Positions 16,828 through 25,269 of a DNA stretch of 44,874 bases are shown in pieces. A model generated the notes under the pieces. The model was not told the origin of the DNA. It ran no database searches and saw only the letters and a list, made by a program, of their open reading frames with translations. The stretch covers positions 1 to 44,874 of the forward strand of contig JAKFEW010000023.1 of the NCBI GenBank assembly GCA_036675505.1, in the 5' to 3' direction. The translations under genes and the position numbers were made by a program. The stretch comes from JAKFEW01 sp036675505. Its GTDB lineage: Bacteria; Cyanobacteriota; Sericytochromatia; S15B-MN24; JAQBPE01. How positions within the stretch are numbered: the first letter of the stretch is position 1; every line of letters begins with the position of its first letter.

Positions 16828-17346
16828 TCATCGGCCCGCCGGCAAGGGGGCGAGCCGATCGCCGAATCGCACCGGCGGTAGCTCCGCGCGGTATTGCTCG
16901 TAAGCGCCCTTCATTTGGGCGTCGCGCAGCTTGCTGAGGTCGTAGTAGGGATCGTAGTGGTAGCTCGACAGCCAGTTGAGCGGGGCGTAGGCGATCAGCA
17001 CGAGGCTCGCCGTCGGTGTCCGGCTGGCCATGAGATCGCTGATCAGGTAGGCCACGCCCACGCCGGCGGCGACCGCCGTGCCGATGACCGCCCGCGGCAT
17101 ATCGAGCTTCCGCTCGACCTGTACCGAGTAAGGCTTGCCGTCCTTCGGCTCTACCTTCACGCCGAAGCTCGAAGGCCAGCCGTATTGGGCATCCACCTTG
17201 ACGTCCGCCTGGCCGCGTCCTTGCGGCACGCCGTTGACGTAGACGAGCGCCGTGTCGTCGTTCGGATCCACCTTGACCGTGTAGTAACAGCCGCTCGTGG
17301 TGAGAATCACCGCCGCGCTGGAAGCCATGAGCGCTTGCCTGAACAT
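16828..17346 (-). CDS. Lipoprotein with PEGA-like domain
   Basis: The 172-residue protein has a lipoprotein signal ending LTTSGC (Cys20). A short beta module follows with ALVYVNGVPQGRGQADVKV, which resembles PEGA-type domains in which a V-h-v-ng-x-x-G pattern precedes surface strands. A hydrophobic segment (about residues 82-100, AVIGTAVAAGVGVAYLISDL) could span or lie against a membrane. The C-terminal part is Tyr-rich (SYHYDPYYDLSKL). Its role is unknown; PEGA lipoproteins often sit on the cell surface. ATG 17346 follows GAGGAG. A TGGTACAAT extended -10 box lies on the minus strand at 17383-17391. Confidence 0.7.
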   Translation of the reverse strand: MFRQALMASSAAVILTTSGCYYTVKVDPNDDTALVYVNGVPQGRGQADVKVDAQYGWPSSFGVKVEPKDGKPYSVQVERKLDMPRAVIGTAVAAGVGVAYLISDLMASRTPTASLVLIAYAPLNWLSSYHYDPYYDLSKLRDAQMKGAYEQYRAELPPVRFGDRLAPLPAGR

Positions 17347-17461
17347 GCATCGTCTCCTCATTTGGTCGTCTGTCGACCCGGAATTGTACCAAGCAGCCAG
17401 AAGATGCGGCCGGCGGGATGGCGCGATTCGGGCGTCGCTGGCCAATTCGCCGCCATACGGC

Positions 17462-17467
17462 TATCAT
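17462..17467 (+). promoter_or_regulatory. -10 box before rpiB
   Basis: GGCTATCATG contains TATCAT 33 bases before the GTG start, so a transcript would carry a leader of about 27 bases that includes the GGAGG ribosome site. The same CTATCATG string precedes the kinase and MoeB-like genes. Confidence 0.4.
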
Positions 17468-17500
17468 GCCGGCGCAACCGACGATTCGGAGGGTGATGCG

Positions 17501-17959
17501 GTGAAGATCGCGATGGCGAGCGACCACGCCGGCTACAAGCTCAAGGGCGACCTGGCCGATCGCCTGCGCCAGGCCGGCCATGACGTCCAGGACCTGGGCG
17601 GCGGGCCGGAGCGCACGGATTACCCGGGCATGGCCGAGCGGGTCGGCAAGGCCGTCGCGCAGGGTGAGGCGGAACGTGGCGTGCTGGTCTGCGGCTCCGG
17701 CATCGGAGTGGCGATCGCCGCCAACAAGATCGCAGGCATCCGCGCCGCTACGGTCTCCGAGCCGGTCTCGGCGCGGCTGGCGCGCGAGCACAACGACCTC
17801 AACGTGCTGTGCCTCGGCGAGCGCATCATCGGGCCCGAGATGGCCTGGGAGTGCGTGCGCGTCTTCCTGGAAACCGAACATTCGACAGACGGCCGGCACG
17901 CGACGCGCGTCTCCCAGATCACCGAGCTCGAGAACGGCCGCAGCGCCTCGGCGCGCTAA
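17501..17959 (+). CDS. rpiB: Ribose 5-phosphate isomerase B
   Basis: The 152-residue enzyme interconverts ribose 5-phosphate and ribulose 5-phosphate in the pentose phosphate pathway. Hallmarks are IAMASDHAGYKLKGDL at the N-terminus, DYPGMAERVGKAVAQGEAER, the active-site CGSGIGVAIAANKI and AREHNDLNVLCLGERIIG. Length matches the family. GTG 17501 is used because GGAGG (17488-17492) lies eight bases upstream and homologues start at this K-I-A. It is the first gene of a plus-strand cluster with glyA 15 bp downstream, an order also known from Bacillus. Confidence 0.95.
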   Translation: MKIAMASDHAGYKLKGDLADRLRQAGHDVQDLGGGPERTDYPGMAERVGKAVAQGEAERGVLVCGSGIGVAIAANKIAGIRAATVSEPVSARLAREHNDLNVLCLGERIIGPEMAWECVRVFLETEHSTDGRHATRVSQITELENGRSASAR

Positions 17960-17974
17960 CCCAAGGAGTGCCCC

Positions 17975-19243
17975 ATGTCCGACCGTGATTACCTCCAGGC
18001 CGTCGACCCGGCCGTCGCCGCTGCGATCGCCGACGAAGAGCGCCGCCAGGACCACCACCTCGAGCTGATCGCCTCGGAGAACTTCACGAGCCGTGCGGTC
18101 ATGCAGGCGCAGGGCAGCGTGATGACGAACAAGTACGCCGAAGGCTTGCCCGGCAAGCGTTACTATGGCGGCTGCGAGCACGTCGACGTGGTCGAAAACC
18201 TCGCCATCGAACGCTGCAAGGCGCTCTTCGGCACGCCGCACGTCAACGTCCAGCCTCACTCGGGCGCCCAGGCCAACATGGCGGTCTTCCTCGCCGCGCT
18301 CAAGCCCGGCGACACGATCCTCGGCATGAACCTCGCGCACGGCGGTCACCTCACGCACGGCAGCCCCGTGAACTTCTCCGGCATCATGTACAACGTGGTG
18401 CCGTATGGCGTGCACGCCGAGACCGAGCGGATCGATTACGACGCGCTCCGCGCCCTCGCCCTCGCCCACAAGCCCAAGCTGATCATCTGCGGCGCGTCCG
18501 CCTATTCGCGCGTGATCGAGTTCCAGACCTTCCGCGCGATCGCCGACGAGGTCGGCGCGTTGCTGATGGCGGACATCGCCCACATCGCCGGCCTGGTCGC
18601 GACCGGCCTGCACCCCACCTCGGTCGGCCTGGCCCACTTCACCACGACGACCACCCACAAGACGCTGCGTGGCCCGCGCGGCGGCATGACGATGTGCGAC
18701 GACGAGCACGCCAAGGCGATCGACAAGGCCGTCTTCCCGGGGATGCAGGGTGGGCCCCTGATGCATGTGATCGCGGCCAAGGCCGTGGCGTTGCACGAGG
18801 CGCAGCAGCCCGCCTACAAGACCTACATCCAGCAGGTGCTCGCGAACGCGCGGGCGATGGCCGAGACGTTCCAGGCCGAGGGGCTGCGCGTGGTTTCAGG
18901 CGGCACGGACAACCACCTCATGAACATCGACGTCCGCAGCGTGAAGCTCACGGGCAAGGAGGCCAGCCGCATCCTCGGCGAGGTGGGCATCACGGTCAAC
19001 AAGAACACGATCCCGAACGACCCGGAGAGCCCCTTCGTCACCAGCGGCATCCGCATCGGCACGCCGGCGATCACCACGCGCGGCTTCGACGAGGCCGCCT
19101 GCATCGCGGTCGCCAAGGCGATCGCGGGCCTGCTGCGCGAGCCTGCCAGCGAGGCCGCCCGGCAGGCGGCGCGGACCACCGCCGCGACGCTCTGCGAGGC
19201 GTTCCCGATTTACGCCGAAGCGCCGGCCGGCGCGCGGGCGTAG
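17975..19243 (+). CDS. glyA: Serine hydroxymethyltransferase
   Basis: The 422-residue PLP enzyme converts serine and tetrahydrofolate to glycine and methylene-tetrahydrofolate. Visible family features are LIASENFTS (31-39), YAEGLPGKRYYGGCEHVD, the PLP lysine Lys229 in TTTTTHKTLRGPRGG and PFVTSGIRIGTPAITTRG. Length is normal. AAGGAG precedes ATG 17975. It supplies one-carbon units; the following deaminase feeds dUMP to thymidylate synthesis, which consumes the same cofactor, so the pairing makes metabolic sense. Confidence 0.97.
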   Translation: MSDRDYLQAVDPAVAAAIADEERRQDHHLELIASENFTSRAVMQAQGSVMTNKYAEGLPGKRYYGGCEHVDVVENLAIERCKALFGTPHVNVQPHSGAQANMAVFLAALKPGDTILGMNLAHGGHLTHGSPVNFSGIMYNVVPYGVHAETERIDYDALRALALAHKPKLIICGASAYSRVIEFQTFRAIADEVGALLMADIAHIAGLVATGLHPTSVGLAHFTTTTTHKTLRGPRGGMTMCDDEHAKAIDKAVFPGMQGGPLMHVIAAKAVALHEAQQPAYKTYIQQVLANARAMAETFQAEGLRVVSGGTDNHLMNIDVRSVKLTGKEASRILGEVGITVNKNTIPNDPESPFVTSGIRIGTPAITTRGFDEAACIAVAKAIAGLLREPASEAARQAARTTAATLCEAFPIYAEAPAGARA

Positions 19244-19250
19244 GTCCGCC

Positions 19251-19718
19251 ATGGCCCGCCAGCGTCCCAGCTGGGACTCCTACTTCCTCAAGATGGCGTC
19301 GGTGTGCGCCGAGCGAGCCACCTGCGATCGCAAGTCGGTCGGCGCCGTGATCGTGCGGGACAACCACCCGATCGCGACCGGTTACAACGGTGCGCCGCCC
19401 GGCCTGGCCCATTGCGACGAGGTTGGCCACCTGCTGCGTGAGGTGGACGGCCGGCCGAGCTGCCAGCGTGCCACGCATGCGGAGCAGAACGCCATCATCA
19501 CGGCCGCGCGCTTCGGTCATCGCACCGAAGGGGCCACGATTTACGTGACGGCCCAGCCGTGCCTGAACTGCGCCAAGGCGATCATCACCGCGGGCATCCG
19601 GCGGGTGGTGTGGACCGAAGGCTATCCCGACCCGATCGGCCGGGAGTTCCTCGAGCTGGCCGGCGTCGAGCTGGTTCATGTGCCGCCTGCGGAGGCTGAA
19701 GTGTCCGGCGCGCCCTGA
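19251..19718 (+). CDS. comEB: dCMP deaminase family protein (ComEB-like)
   Basis: The 155-residue cytidine/deoxycytidylate deaminase has the zinc set His76-Ala-Glu78 (THAEQNAI) and Cys104/Cys107 in PCLNCAK. An SWDSYFLKMASVCAERATC start and a second zinc-type cluster (His54/Cys55 in AHCDEVGH, Cys71 in PSCQRA) are as in ComEB-like dCMP deaminases. It should convert dCMP to dUMP for dTMP synthesis. It starts seven bases after glyA, within one transcript. The Bacillus counterpart was named from its place in a competence operon; no competence genes are here. Confidence 0.92.
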   Translation: MARQRPSWDSYFLKMASVCAERATCDRKSVGAVIVRDNHPIATGYNGAPPGLAHCDEVGHLLREVDGRPSCQRATHAEQNAIITAARFGHRTEGATIYVTAQPCLNCAKAIITAGIRRVVWTEGYPDPIGREFLELAGVELVHVPPAEAEVSGAP

Positions 19719-19853
19719 CGCGTTATGTCGTATGGTTTGCCGGGCCGCATTGTGCCATGCGCACTTGAGGCAGGTAGGCCGTTATGCTACGCTGGCTCCA
19801 TTCCCCGGGTAAAATGAGGCGGAACCCCGTGTCCGCTTGGTAAGGAGCCCCCG

Positions 19854-20915
19854 TTGCACGATCAGGTGATGCCTCTCCTCGTGACCATCCTGGTCGCGTG
19901 GCTGGCGACCGACCTGCTGATCCCCTTCGTCACGAAGGCAGCCTACAAGCTGGGCCGGGTCGACGAGCCCGATGCGCGCAAGGTCCACACCGTGCCGATC
20001 CCACGGCTCGGCGGCATCGCGATCTTCCTCGGCTTCTGCATCGCGGTCGCGACGATCGAGCTCCTCACGCCCGGCCCGCTCTTCCCCCGCACCGGCCCCT
20101 TCATGGGGCTGCTGGTGGGCGGTGGCCTGATCTTCCTGCTCGGCATCGTGGACGATCTCAAGCCGCTGCCGGCGAAGTTCAAGTTTCTCGTGCAAATTGG
20201 CGCGGCTGCCGTCGCCGTCTACCTCGGCGTGCGCATCGAGGTGCTGAGCAACCCGTTCGGCGGCATGTTCATCCTGCCGGTATACCTGGTTTACGGCCTC
20301 ACGGTCTTCTGGCTGGTGGGCATCACCAACACGATCAACCTGATCGACGGCCTGGATGGCCTCGCGGGCGGCGTGACGTTGATCGCGGCGAGCACCACGG
20401 CGCTGATCGCGATCCAGACGCGGCAGCCGGCGCTCGCGCTGCTCTCGCTGGCGCTGGTCGGCTCGACCATCGGCTTCCTGCGCTACAACTGGAACCCCGC
20501 CAAAATCTTCATGGGCGACTCGGGCAGCCTGTTCCTGGGCTTCACCCTGGCCGCCATCTCGGTGGTCGGCCTGCTCAAGGTCGCCGCCACCGCCGCGCTG
20601 CTGGTGCCGATCCTGATTTTGGGCGTGCCGATCTTCGACACCGCCTTCGCGATCATCCGCCGCGCGCTCCAGCGCCGGCCGATCTTCTCGCCGGACCGCG
20701 GCCACCTGCACCACCGGCTGCTGGGCCTCGGCTTCTCGCAGCGCCGGGCGGTGCTGATCATTTACGCGATCTGCCTGCTTTTGGGCGGCACCGCGTTGAC
20801 GCTTTTCGACATCCGCGAGGGCGCGGTGGTCCTCGTGACGGCCGTGGGCATCCTGGTGTGGGGCTTCTCGGGCCGTCTTTTTCGGTCCCCCAAGGTGAGT
20901 ACTGAAGAGCCATGA
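19854..20915 (+). CDS. tagO: Undecaprenyl-phosphate GlcNAc-1-phosphate transferase
   Basis: The 353-residue membrane protein has about ten to eleven hydrophobic helices and the PNPT family motifs: RKVHTVPIPRLGGIAIF, the DD pair in GIVDDLKPLPAK, NTINLIDGLDGLAGG, FMGDSGSLFLGF and the cytosolic PDRGHLHHRLLGLG. That last motif separates WecA/TagO-type enzymes from MraY. It transfers a sugar phosphate, usually GlcNAc-1-P, to undecaprenyl phosphate and starts a cell-surface polymer. TTG 19854 is preferred because AAGGAG lies six bases before it; ATG 19869 is the alternative. It overlaps wecB by four bases (ATGA). wecA would be an equally good name. Confidence 0.93.
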   Translation: MHDQVMPLLVTILVAWLATDLLIPFVTKAAYKLGRVDEPDARKVHTVPIPRLGGIAIFLGFCIAVATIELLTPGPLFPRTGPFMGLLVGGGLIFLLGIVDDLKPLPAKFKFLVQIGAAAVAVYLGVRIEVLSNPFGGMFILPVYLVYGLTVFWLVGITNTINLIDGLDGLAGGVTLIAASTTALIAIQTRQPALALLSLALVGSTIGFLRYNWNPAKIFMGDSGSLFLGFTLAAISVVGLLKVAATAALLVPILILGVPIFDTAFAIIRRALQRRPIFSPDRGHLHHRLLGLGFSQRRAVLIIYAICLLLGGTALTLFDIREGAVVLVTAVGILVWGFSGRLFRSPKVSTEEP

Positions 20916-22051
20916 AGCCTTTGGTGATGACGGTCTTCGGCACACGGCCGGAGGCGGTCAAGATGGCCCCGTTGGTGCTCGCGCTCAAGGCCTGCCCTGA
21001 GATCGACACAGCGCTCGCCGTGACGGCGCAGCATCGCGAGATGCTCGATCAAGTCCTGGACCTCTTCGGCCTCGTGCCGGATCACGACCTCGACCTCATG
21101 AAGGCCGGCCAGACCCTCACGGACATCACCGCCCGCGTGTTGACCCACCTCGGGCCGGTGCTCGACGAGCGCAAGCCGGCCCTCGTGCTGGTCCACGGCG
21201 ACACGACGACCACCTTCGCCGCGGGCCTCGCGGCGTTCTACCGGCAAATCGCCGTCGGCCACGTGGAGGCCGGCCTGCGCACGCCGGATCGCTACAACCC
21301 GTACCCGGAAGAGATGAATCGCCGGCTGACGACCCAGCTCACGAACCTGCACTTCGCGCCGACCGCCACCGCCGAGGCCAACCTGCGCGCCGAGAACGTG
21401 GCGGCCGACGCGATCTACCGCACCGGCAACACCGTGATCGACGCGCTGCTGATGACGGCCCGCAAGCTCCCGGCAGGCCCCGAGCGCGGCGGCCGCCAGA
21501 TCCTGGTCACCGCGCATCGGCGCGAGAATTGGGGCGAGCCGATGGCCAACATCTGCCGCGCGATCCGGCGGCTCGCCGACAGCAACCCCGACGTGCGCGT
21601 GCTCTTCCCGATCCACCGCAACCCGGTGGTGCGCGAGACCGCGAACGGCATCCTCGGCGATCACCCGCGCGTCCAGATGATCGAGCCGCTCGACTACGCG
21701 CCCTTCGTGGCCGCCATGCGCGACTCCCACCTGATCCTCACGGACAGCGGCGGCGTGCAGGAAGAAGCCCCGTCGCTCGGCAAGCCCGTGCTGGTGATGC
21801 GCACGACGACGGAGCGGCCCGAGGCGATCGACGCAGGCACCGTGAAGCTCGTGGGCGTCGACGAGGACGTCATCGTGCGCACCGCTCAGGAGTTGCTCGA
21901 TGACCGGGCCGCGTACGACCGCATGGCCAAGGCCGTCAACCCGTACGGCGACGGCCTCGCCTGCGCGCGCATCGTCGAGGCGGTCCGCCACTTCCTCGGC
22001 ATCCGGGCCGATCGCCCCACGGACGTCTTCTCGCCGACGGCGCGGGTCTGA
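20912..22051 (+). CDS. wecB: UDP-N-acetylglucosamine 2-epimerase (non-hydrolysing)
   Basis: The 379-residue cytosolic enzyme interconverts UDP-GlcNAc and UDP-ManNAc. Family signatures are VFGTRPEAVKMAPLVLAL at the start, VHGDTTTTFAAGLAAF, GHVEAGLRTPDRYNPYPEEM, LVTAHRRENWGEPM and LTDSGGVQEEAPSLGKPVL, which hold the substrate and regulatory UDP-GlcNAc sites. Length is normal. Its start overlaps the tagO stop, implying translational coupling and a shared role in a GlcNAc/ManNAc polymer or teichuronic/enterobacterial-antigen-like linkage unit. No further polymer genes follow. mnaA is the Bacillus name. Confidence 0.96.
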   Translation: MKPLVMTVFGTRPEAVKMAPLVLALKACPEIDTALAVTAQHREMLDQVLDLFGLVPDHDLDLMKAGQTLTDITARVLTHLGPVLDERKPALVLVHGDTTTTFAAGLAAFYRQIAVGHVEAGLRTPDRYNPYPEEMNRRLTTQLTNLHFAPTATAEANLRAENVAADAIYRTGNTVIDALLMTARKLPAGPERGGRQILVTAHRRENWGEPMANICRAIRRLADSNPDVRVLFPIHRNPVVRETANGILGDHPRVQMIEPLDYAPFVAAMRDSHLILTDSGGVQEEAPSLGKPVLVMRTTTERPEAIDAGTVKLVGVDEDVIVRTAQELLDDRAAYDRMAKAVNPYGDGLACARIVEAVRHFLGIRADRPTDVFSPTARV

Positions 22052-22067
22052 GCACGTAGCGCACCGC

Positions 22068-23567
22068 CTAAAGCTCGAGCAGCTGGAAGCGGGTGTCGAT
22101 GCCCCAGATCAGCGGCCGCACGGTCACCTGGAGCGAGAAGCAGTTCCAGCGGTAGGTGGTCGCGAGGCCGAGCTCCTCGATGATCAGCGGCCCCTGGTTG
22201 AAGAGGCGGCTCCATGAGGTGGCGACCCCGGTAGAGAGCCGGGGACCCCAATCCTTGTCGACCCCCAGGCGCAGGCGGTCCGCGCCGATCAGGCGATCAT
22301 GGACGTACGGCGTCTGGCCATCGACCCGAACGGTCTCGACGACCTGGGTCAGCGCCAGGCCCCACGGCAACGTCTCGCGATGGTTCCAGGCCACCTGGCT
22401 GCCCCAGAAGTGCGTATAGCCGTAGTGGTTGGCGAAGGCCGAGCCGCTGAGCCAGGTGCTGTAGCGCTCGACCGGCTGCCAGATCGTCGTCTGGAACGGC
22501 GCGATCCAGCGCAGCCGGGTCGCCTGCACGTTCGTCGCCTCCTCCCAGAGGTACCCGCCGCGCACCTCGCTCTGGTAGGAAAGCGGCCCCAACCGGTGGG
22601 AAGGCAGCGTCCAGCTCGCCTCGGGCAGCCGGTGAACGGCCTGTTCGTTGATGTTGGCGCGGTAGTCGGCGGCGATCTCGTAGCGCGAGCCGTCCCGGCC
22701 ACGCCACTGGTAACCGTTCCCGATCCGCAGCCCGCCCTGGCCGGTGGCCCAGGGGGTTTCGTACTTCGCGGAGTTGACCACCTCGCCCGGGCCCACGCCC
22801 AGGGCGTGCTCGATGCCGGCCGAGAGGCCGCGGCCGGTGGAGAACACGATCGGGATCGCGCCGCGCGAGCCCTCGCCGAACGTGAAATCGAAGCGCGTGG
22901 CGGTGAGGAACCCCTGGTAGGCGTCGAAGGCGAAGGCCGGGAAGATCCAGTTGTCGAAGCCGGGCTCCTGGCGGTCTCCCAGCGTCGTGTTCAGCTCGGG
23001 CATCGCGAGGAGCTCCCGCCCGAAGGCGTGCAGGGCCACGCCGGTGGCCGTGAAGTTGAGCGTCTGGGCGTTCGGATAGTAACGGAAGCTCCGCGCCGCG
23101 AGCGCAAGGTCCGGGTCGGCATGCATGCAGGTGGTGCCCGTCGCGGTCTCCAGTTCCACGACGTTCTCCCCGAGCCGCAGGCGCATGCCCGTGAACTGGG
23201 CGCGCCGGCCCCAGCGGCCGCGGAACGCGTAGAGATCCGCGACGCGCGCCGTCAGGTCGAAGGTGGCGCGCTCGGCCTCGACCTCGAAGGCCTCGCCGCT
23301 CAGGCGCAACGGCCCGGCGACGTCGCCGCGGCCGGTCTTACGCTCGTAGCGCAGCATCTCGGCTTCGAGCCGCATGCCCTGCCGCTCGAGCACGACGTGC
23401 CCGCTCGCGGTGAGCACGCCTGTGCCCTCCTCGAACTCCAGGCGATCGGCGCTCAGTTCGATCGGGGCCTCGTCGGACGGCGTGGCGGGGATAAGCGTGG
23501 CCGCCTGCGCCGGGAGGCTCGCGCCGAGCCAGGCCGCGCAGGCGACCCGGATGGGCGAGAGGGGCAT
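22068..23567 (-). CDS. lptD: LPS-assembly protein LptD / OstA-like
   Basis: The 499-residue exported protein has a signal peptide (about residues 1-21, ASLPAQAA). An OstA/LptA-like beta-jellyroll follows (about 35-120: IELSADRLEFEEGTGVLTAS, GHVVLERQGMRLEAEMLRYE). The rest is a long beta-rich region with many aromatic alternations, consistent with the barrel that carries lipopolysaccharide to the outer leaflet. It is shorter than Escherichia coli LptD (784) and nearer to forms in deep-branching diderms. No LptE or Lpt bridge gene is adjacent. ATG 23567 follows AGGAG. It diverges from the MoeB-like gene. The barrel assignment rests on pattern, not on conserved single residues. Confidence 0.8.
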   Translation of the reverse strand: MPLSPIRVACAAWLGASLPAQAATLIPATPSDEAPIELSADRLEFEEGTGVLTASGHVVLERQGMRLEAEMLRYERKTGRGDVAGPLRLSGEAFEVEAERATFDLTARVADLYAFRGRWGRRAQFTGMRLRLGENVVELETATGTTCMHADPDLALAARSFRYYPNAQTLNFTATGVALHAFGRELLAMPELNTTLGDRQEPGFDNWIFPAFAFDAYQGFLTATRFDFTFGEGSRGAIPIVFSTGRGLSAGIEHALGVGPGEVVNSAKYETPWATGQGGLRIGNGYQWRGRDGSRYEIAADYRANINEQAVHRLPEASWTLPSHRLGPLSYQSEVRGGYLWEEATNVQATRLRWIAPFQTTIWQPVERYSTWLSGSAFANHYGYTHFWGSQVAWNHRETLPWGLALTQVVETVRVDGQTPYVHDRLIGADRLRLGVDKDWGPRLSTGVATSWSRLFNQGPLIIEELGLATTYRWNCFSLQVTVRPLIWGIDTRFQLLEL

Positions 23568-23648
23568 GGCGCAGCTCCTGAGGCGGGCAAACGGGCGTGG
23601 CGACCGGCGGATGGTACCACACCACCGGCCGAGCGGCCACCGCTCTGC

Positions 23649-23654
23649 TATCAT
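23649..23654 (+). promoter_or_regulatory. Extended -10 box before the MoeB-like gene
   Basis: TGCTATCATG holds TATCAT only eight bases before ATG 23663. A start seven or so bases past the box would give a nearly leaderless transcript, which fits the absence of a Shine-Dalgarno sequence. Confidence 0.4.
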
Positions 23655-23662
23655 GACCCGCC

Positions 23663-24472
23663 ATGGCCTGGGATCCGACGAACGCCGAACAGGTGGCCCG
23701 CTACAGCCGTCAGCTGCTGTTGGCGGAGGTCGGTGCGCGTGGGCAGGCCGCCCTCGGCGCGGCCCGCGTCGTCGTGGTGGGCGCGGGCGGGCTCGGCGCT
23801 CCCGTGCTCACCTACCTCGCTGCCGCCGGCGTCGGCCGGCTGGTGGTCGTCGACGGCGACGTGGTGGACGCCACGAATCTGCATCGGCAGGTCCTTTTCA
23901 CCGGTGACGACGTGGGCCGGCCCAAACCGGCGGCCGCGCGGCCGCGGCTCGAGGCGCTCGATCCTTGGGGCGAGATCGAGATCGTCTGCGAGCGCCTGAC
24001 GCCTGCGAACGCCGGGCGCCTGCTTGCGGGCGCCGACGTGGCGATCGACGCCACCGACAACTTCGCGGCCCGGTTCCTGCTCAACGACGCATGCCGCCTC
24101 GCCGGCGTTCCCCTGGTTCACGGGGGGCTCACCCGCTTCGGCGGGCTCGTCACGACGTTCGTGCCCAAGGGCCCCTGTTACCGCTGTTTCTTCCCCCGGC
24201 CGCCCGAGTCCGGGCGCATTCCCGGCTGCGGCGAGGAGGGCGTGCTCGGCCCGGCGGTCGGCGTGGTGGGGAGCCTGCAGGCGCTCGAGGCGGTCAAGGT
24301 GATCGTCGGCGCGCAGGCCGATGCGCTGGTCGGGCGGCTGCTGGTGCTCGATCTGTGGAAGCCGGCCTTCGAGCTGATCGCCCTGCCCGCGGACCCGGAT
24401 TGCTCGCTGTGCGGCTCGGCGCCCGAAATCACCGACCTGGATCCGGCCGAGCCGTTCTACCACCCCGCGTGA
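23663..24472 (+). CDS. moeB: E1-type adenylyltransferase of the ThiF/MoeB/HesA family
   Basis: The 269-residue enzyme has the nucleotide-binding GAGGLGAPVL (40-49), the YSRQLLL opening, DGDVVDATNLHRQ and DATDNFAARFLLND. Two zinc Cys pairs are present: CYRC (172-175) and CSLC (247-250). Such enzymes adenylate the C-terminal Gly of a small ubiquitin-like sulfur carrier (MoaD or ThiS). There is no C-terminal rhodanese domain and no carrier gene nearby, so ThiF and MoeB cannot be told apart here. Length is normal for MoeB. It starts 8 bases past a -10-like box and may be leaderless. The lipoprotein gene follows after 7 bp. Confidence 0.88.
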   Translation: MAWDPTNAEQVARYSRQLLLAEVGARGQAALGAARVVVVGAGGLGAPVLTYLAAAGVGRLVVVDGDVVDATNLHRQVLFTGDDVGRPKPAAARPRLEALDPWGEIEIVCERLTPANAGRLLAGADVAIDATDNFAARFLLNDACRLAGVPLVHGGLTRFGGLVTTFVPKGPCYRCFFPRPPESGRIPGCGEEGVLGPAVGVVGSLQALEAVKVIVGAQADALVGRLLVLDLWKPAFELIALPADPDCSLCGSAPEITDLDPAEPFYHPA

Positions 24473-24479
24473 GGATTTC

Positions 24480-25136
24480 GTGATTTCGCTGCGCCCTTTC
24501 TTCGTCCTCCTCGCGGTTCCGCTCGCCGGGTGCCCGGCGTTCCTCGTCGATCGCGGCGAGATCATCGATCCGACGCGCACCCTCGAGCCGCCTGCCGTCT
24601 CGGCGCTGCCGCGAGCGGACGCCTACGTGGAGCTGGCCGCGCGGTGGCGGCGCGACACACGCGTGGGCATCGGCGGTTACGTGGAGGCGACGCTGCTCGA
24701 CCCGGGCCTCGCGGCCGCGCAGGTGTCCCATGAGGCCGCCGTCGAGGCCCAGGGAGCGGCGGCGGCGGCCGACATGCTCGCGTCGCGCTGGCCTGTGCTC
24801 TATGGGACGCTTCGCGATCGCTTCCCGATCGACCTCGAGTGGCGTTTCGACGAGCAGTTCGTCAGCAACCGCCGCATCCTCGACCCGGCGCAGTGGACCT
24901 TCAAGCTGGTGTCGAGCGATGGCGGCCAGTTCAAGCCGCTCGCCGCCACGACCCTGCGCGCCCAGCCGATCCCGCAAGATGGCGCCTGGGTCGGCGCGGC
25001 GCGGCTCTGGTTCCCGTGGACGGACCCTGAGCGGCGCACCGCCATCCTCGCCGGCGGCACCACCTGGGTGCGCCTGGAGCTCACGCACCCGTCGGGTCAC
25101 GGCGAGATGACCTGGCGCTTCCGCACCGACTGGTAG
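24480..25136 (+). CDS. Lipoprotein of unknown function
   Basis: The 218-residue product begins with a short lipoprotein signal (FFVLLAVPLAGC, Cys18). The mature part has an Ala-rich helix (about 78-103) and beta-type strands, ending in MTWRFRTDW. A WRF/TW pattern near the end (WFPWTDPERR, EMTWRF) may be a small beta domain. No catalytic motif is visible. GTG 24480 is used because GAGG lies within the end of the MoeB gene, five bases before it, so the two are probably cotranscribed. I do not recognise the family. Confidence 0.65.
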   Translation: MISLRPFFVLLAVPLAGCPAFLVDRGEIIDPTRTLEPPAVSALPRADAYVELAARWRRDTRVGIGGYVEATLLDPGLAAAQVSHEAAVEAQGAAAAADMLASRWPVLYGTLRDRFPIDLEWRFDEQFVSNRRILDPAQWTFKLVSSDGGQFKPLAATTLRAQPIPQDGAWVGAARLWFPWTDPERRTAILAGGTTWVRLELTHPSGHGEMTWRFRTDW

Positions 25137-25269
25137 CGGATGCCTCTTTAACCGTATCTTTACGCCTCCTTGAGAAAGTTTTCATGCCGGCTGGCGACAA
25201 CCCGAGAGGTGGGTCTGCCGGTAGGCAGACGGGATCCCTGCGGGGCACGCCCAGGTTGCTGGAGGTGGC
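25137..25269 (+). promoter_or_regulatory. Leader with a perfect hairpin before the S8 protease gene
   Basis: GTCTGCC (25213-25219) pairs with GGCAGAC (25224-25230) around GGTA. A weaker CCC-TGC-GGG hairpin follows at about 25235-25243. AACCC with a GAGA turn and GTGGG lies upstream at about 25200-25212. The cluster of short stems looks structured, but no riboswitch class fits and there is no T run. GGAGG for the protease lies at 25260-25264. Confidence 0.35.

Noticed and set aside
16814..18796. Long minus frame opposite rpiB and glyA
   Set aside because: Antisense to two well-conserved enzymes; composition is Arg/Gly/His-rich without motifs.
25137..25269. Cyclic-di-GMP (GEMM) riboswitch before the S8 protease
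   Set aside because: There is a CCGGTAGGC stretch and a GAGA turn, but the conserved core and receptor sequence of GEMM are missing.
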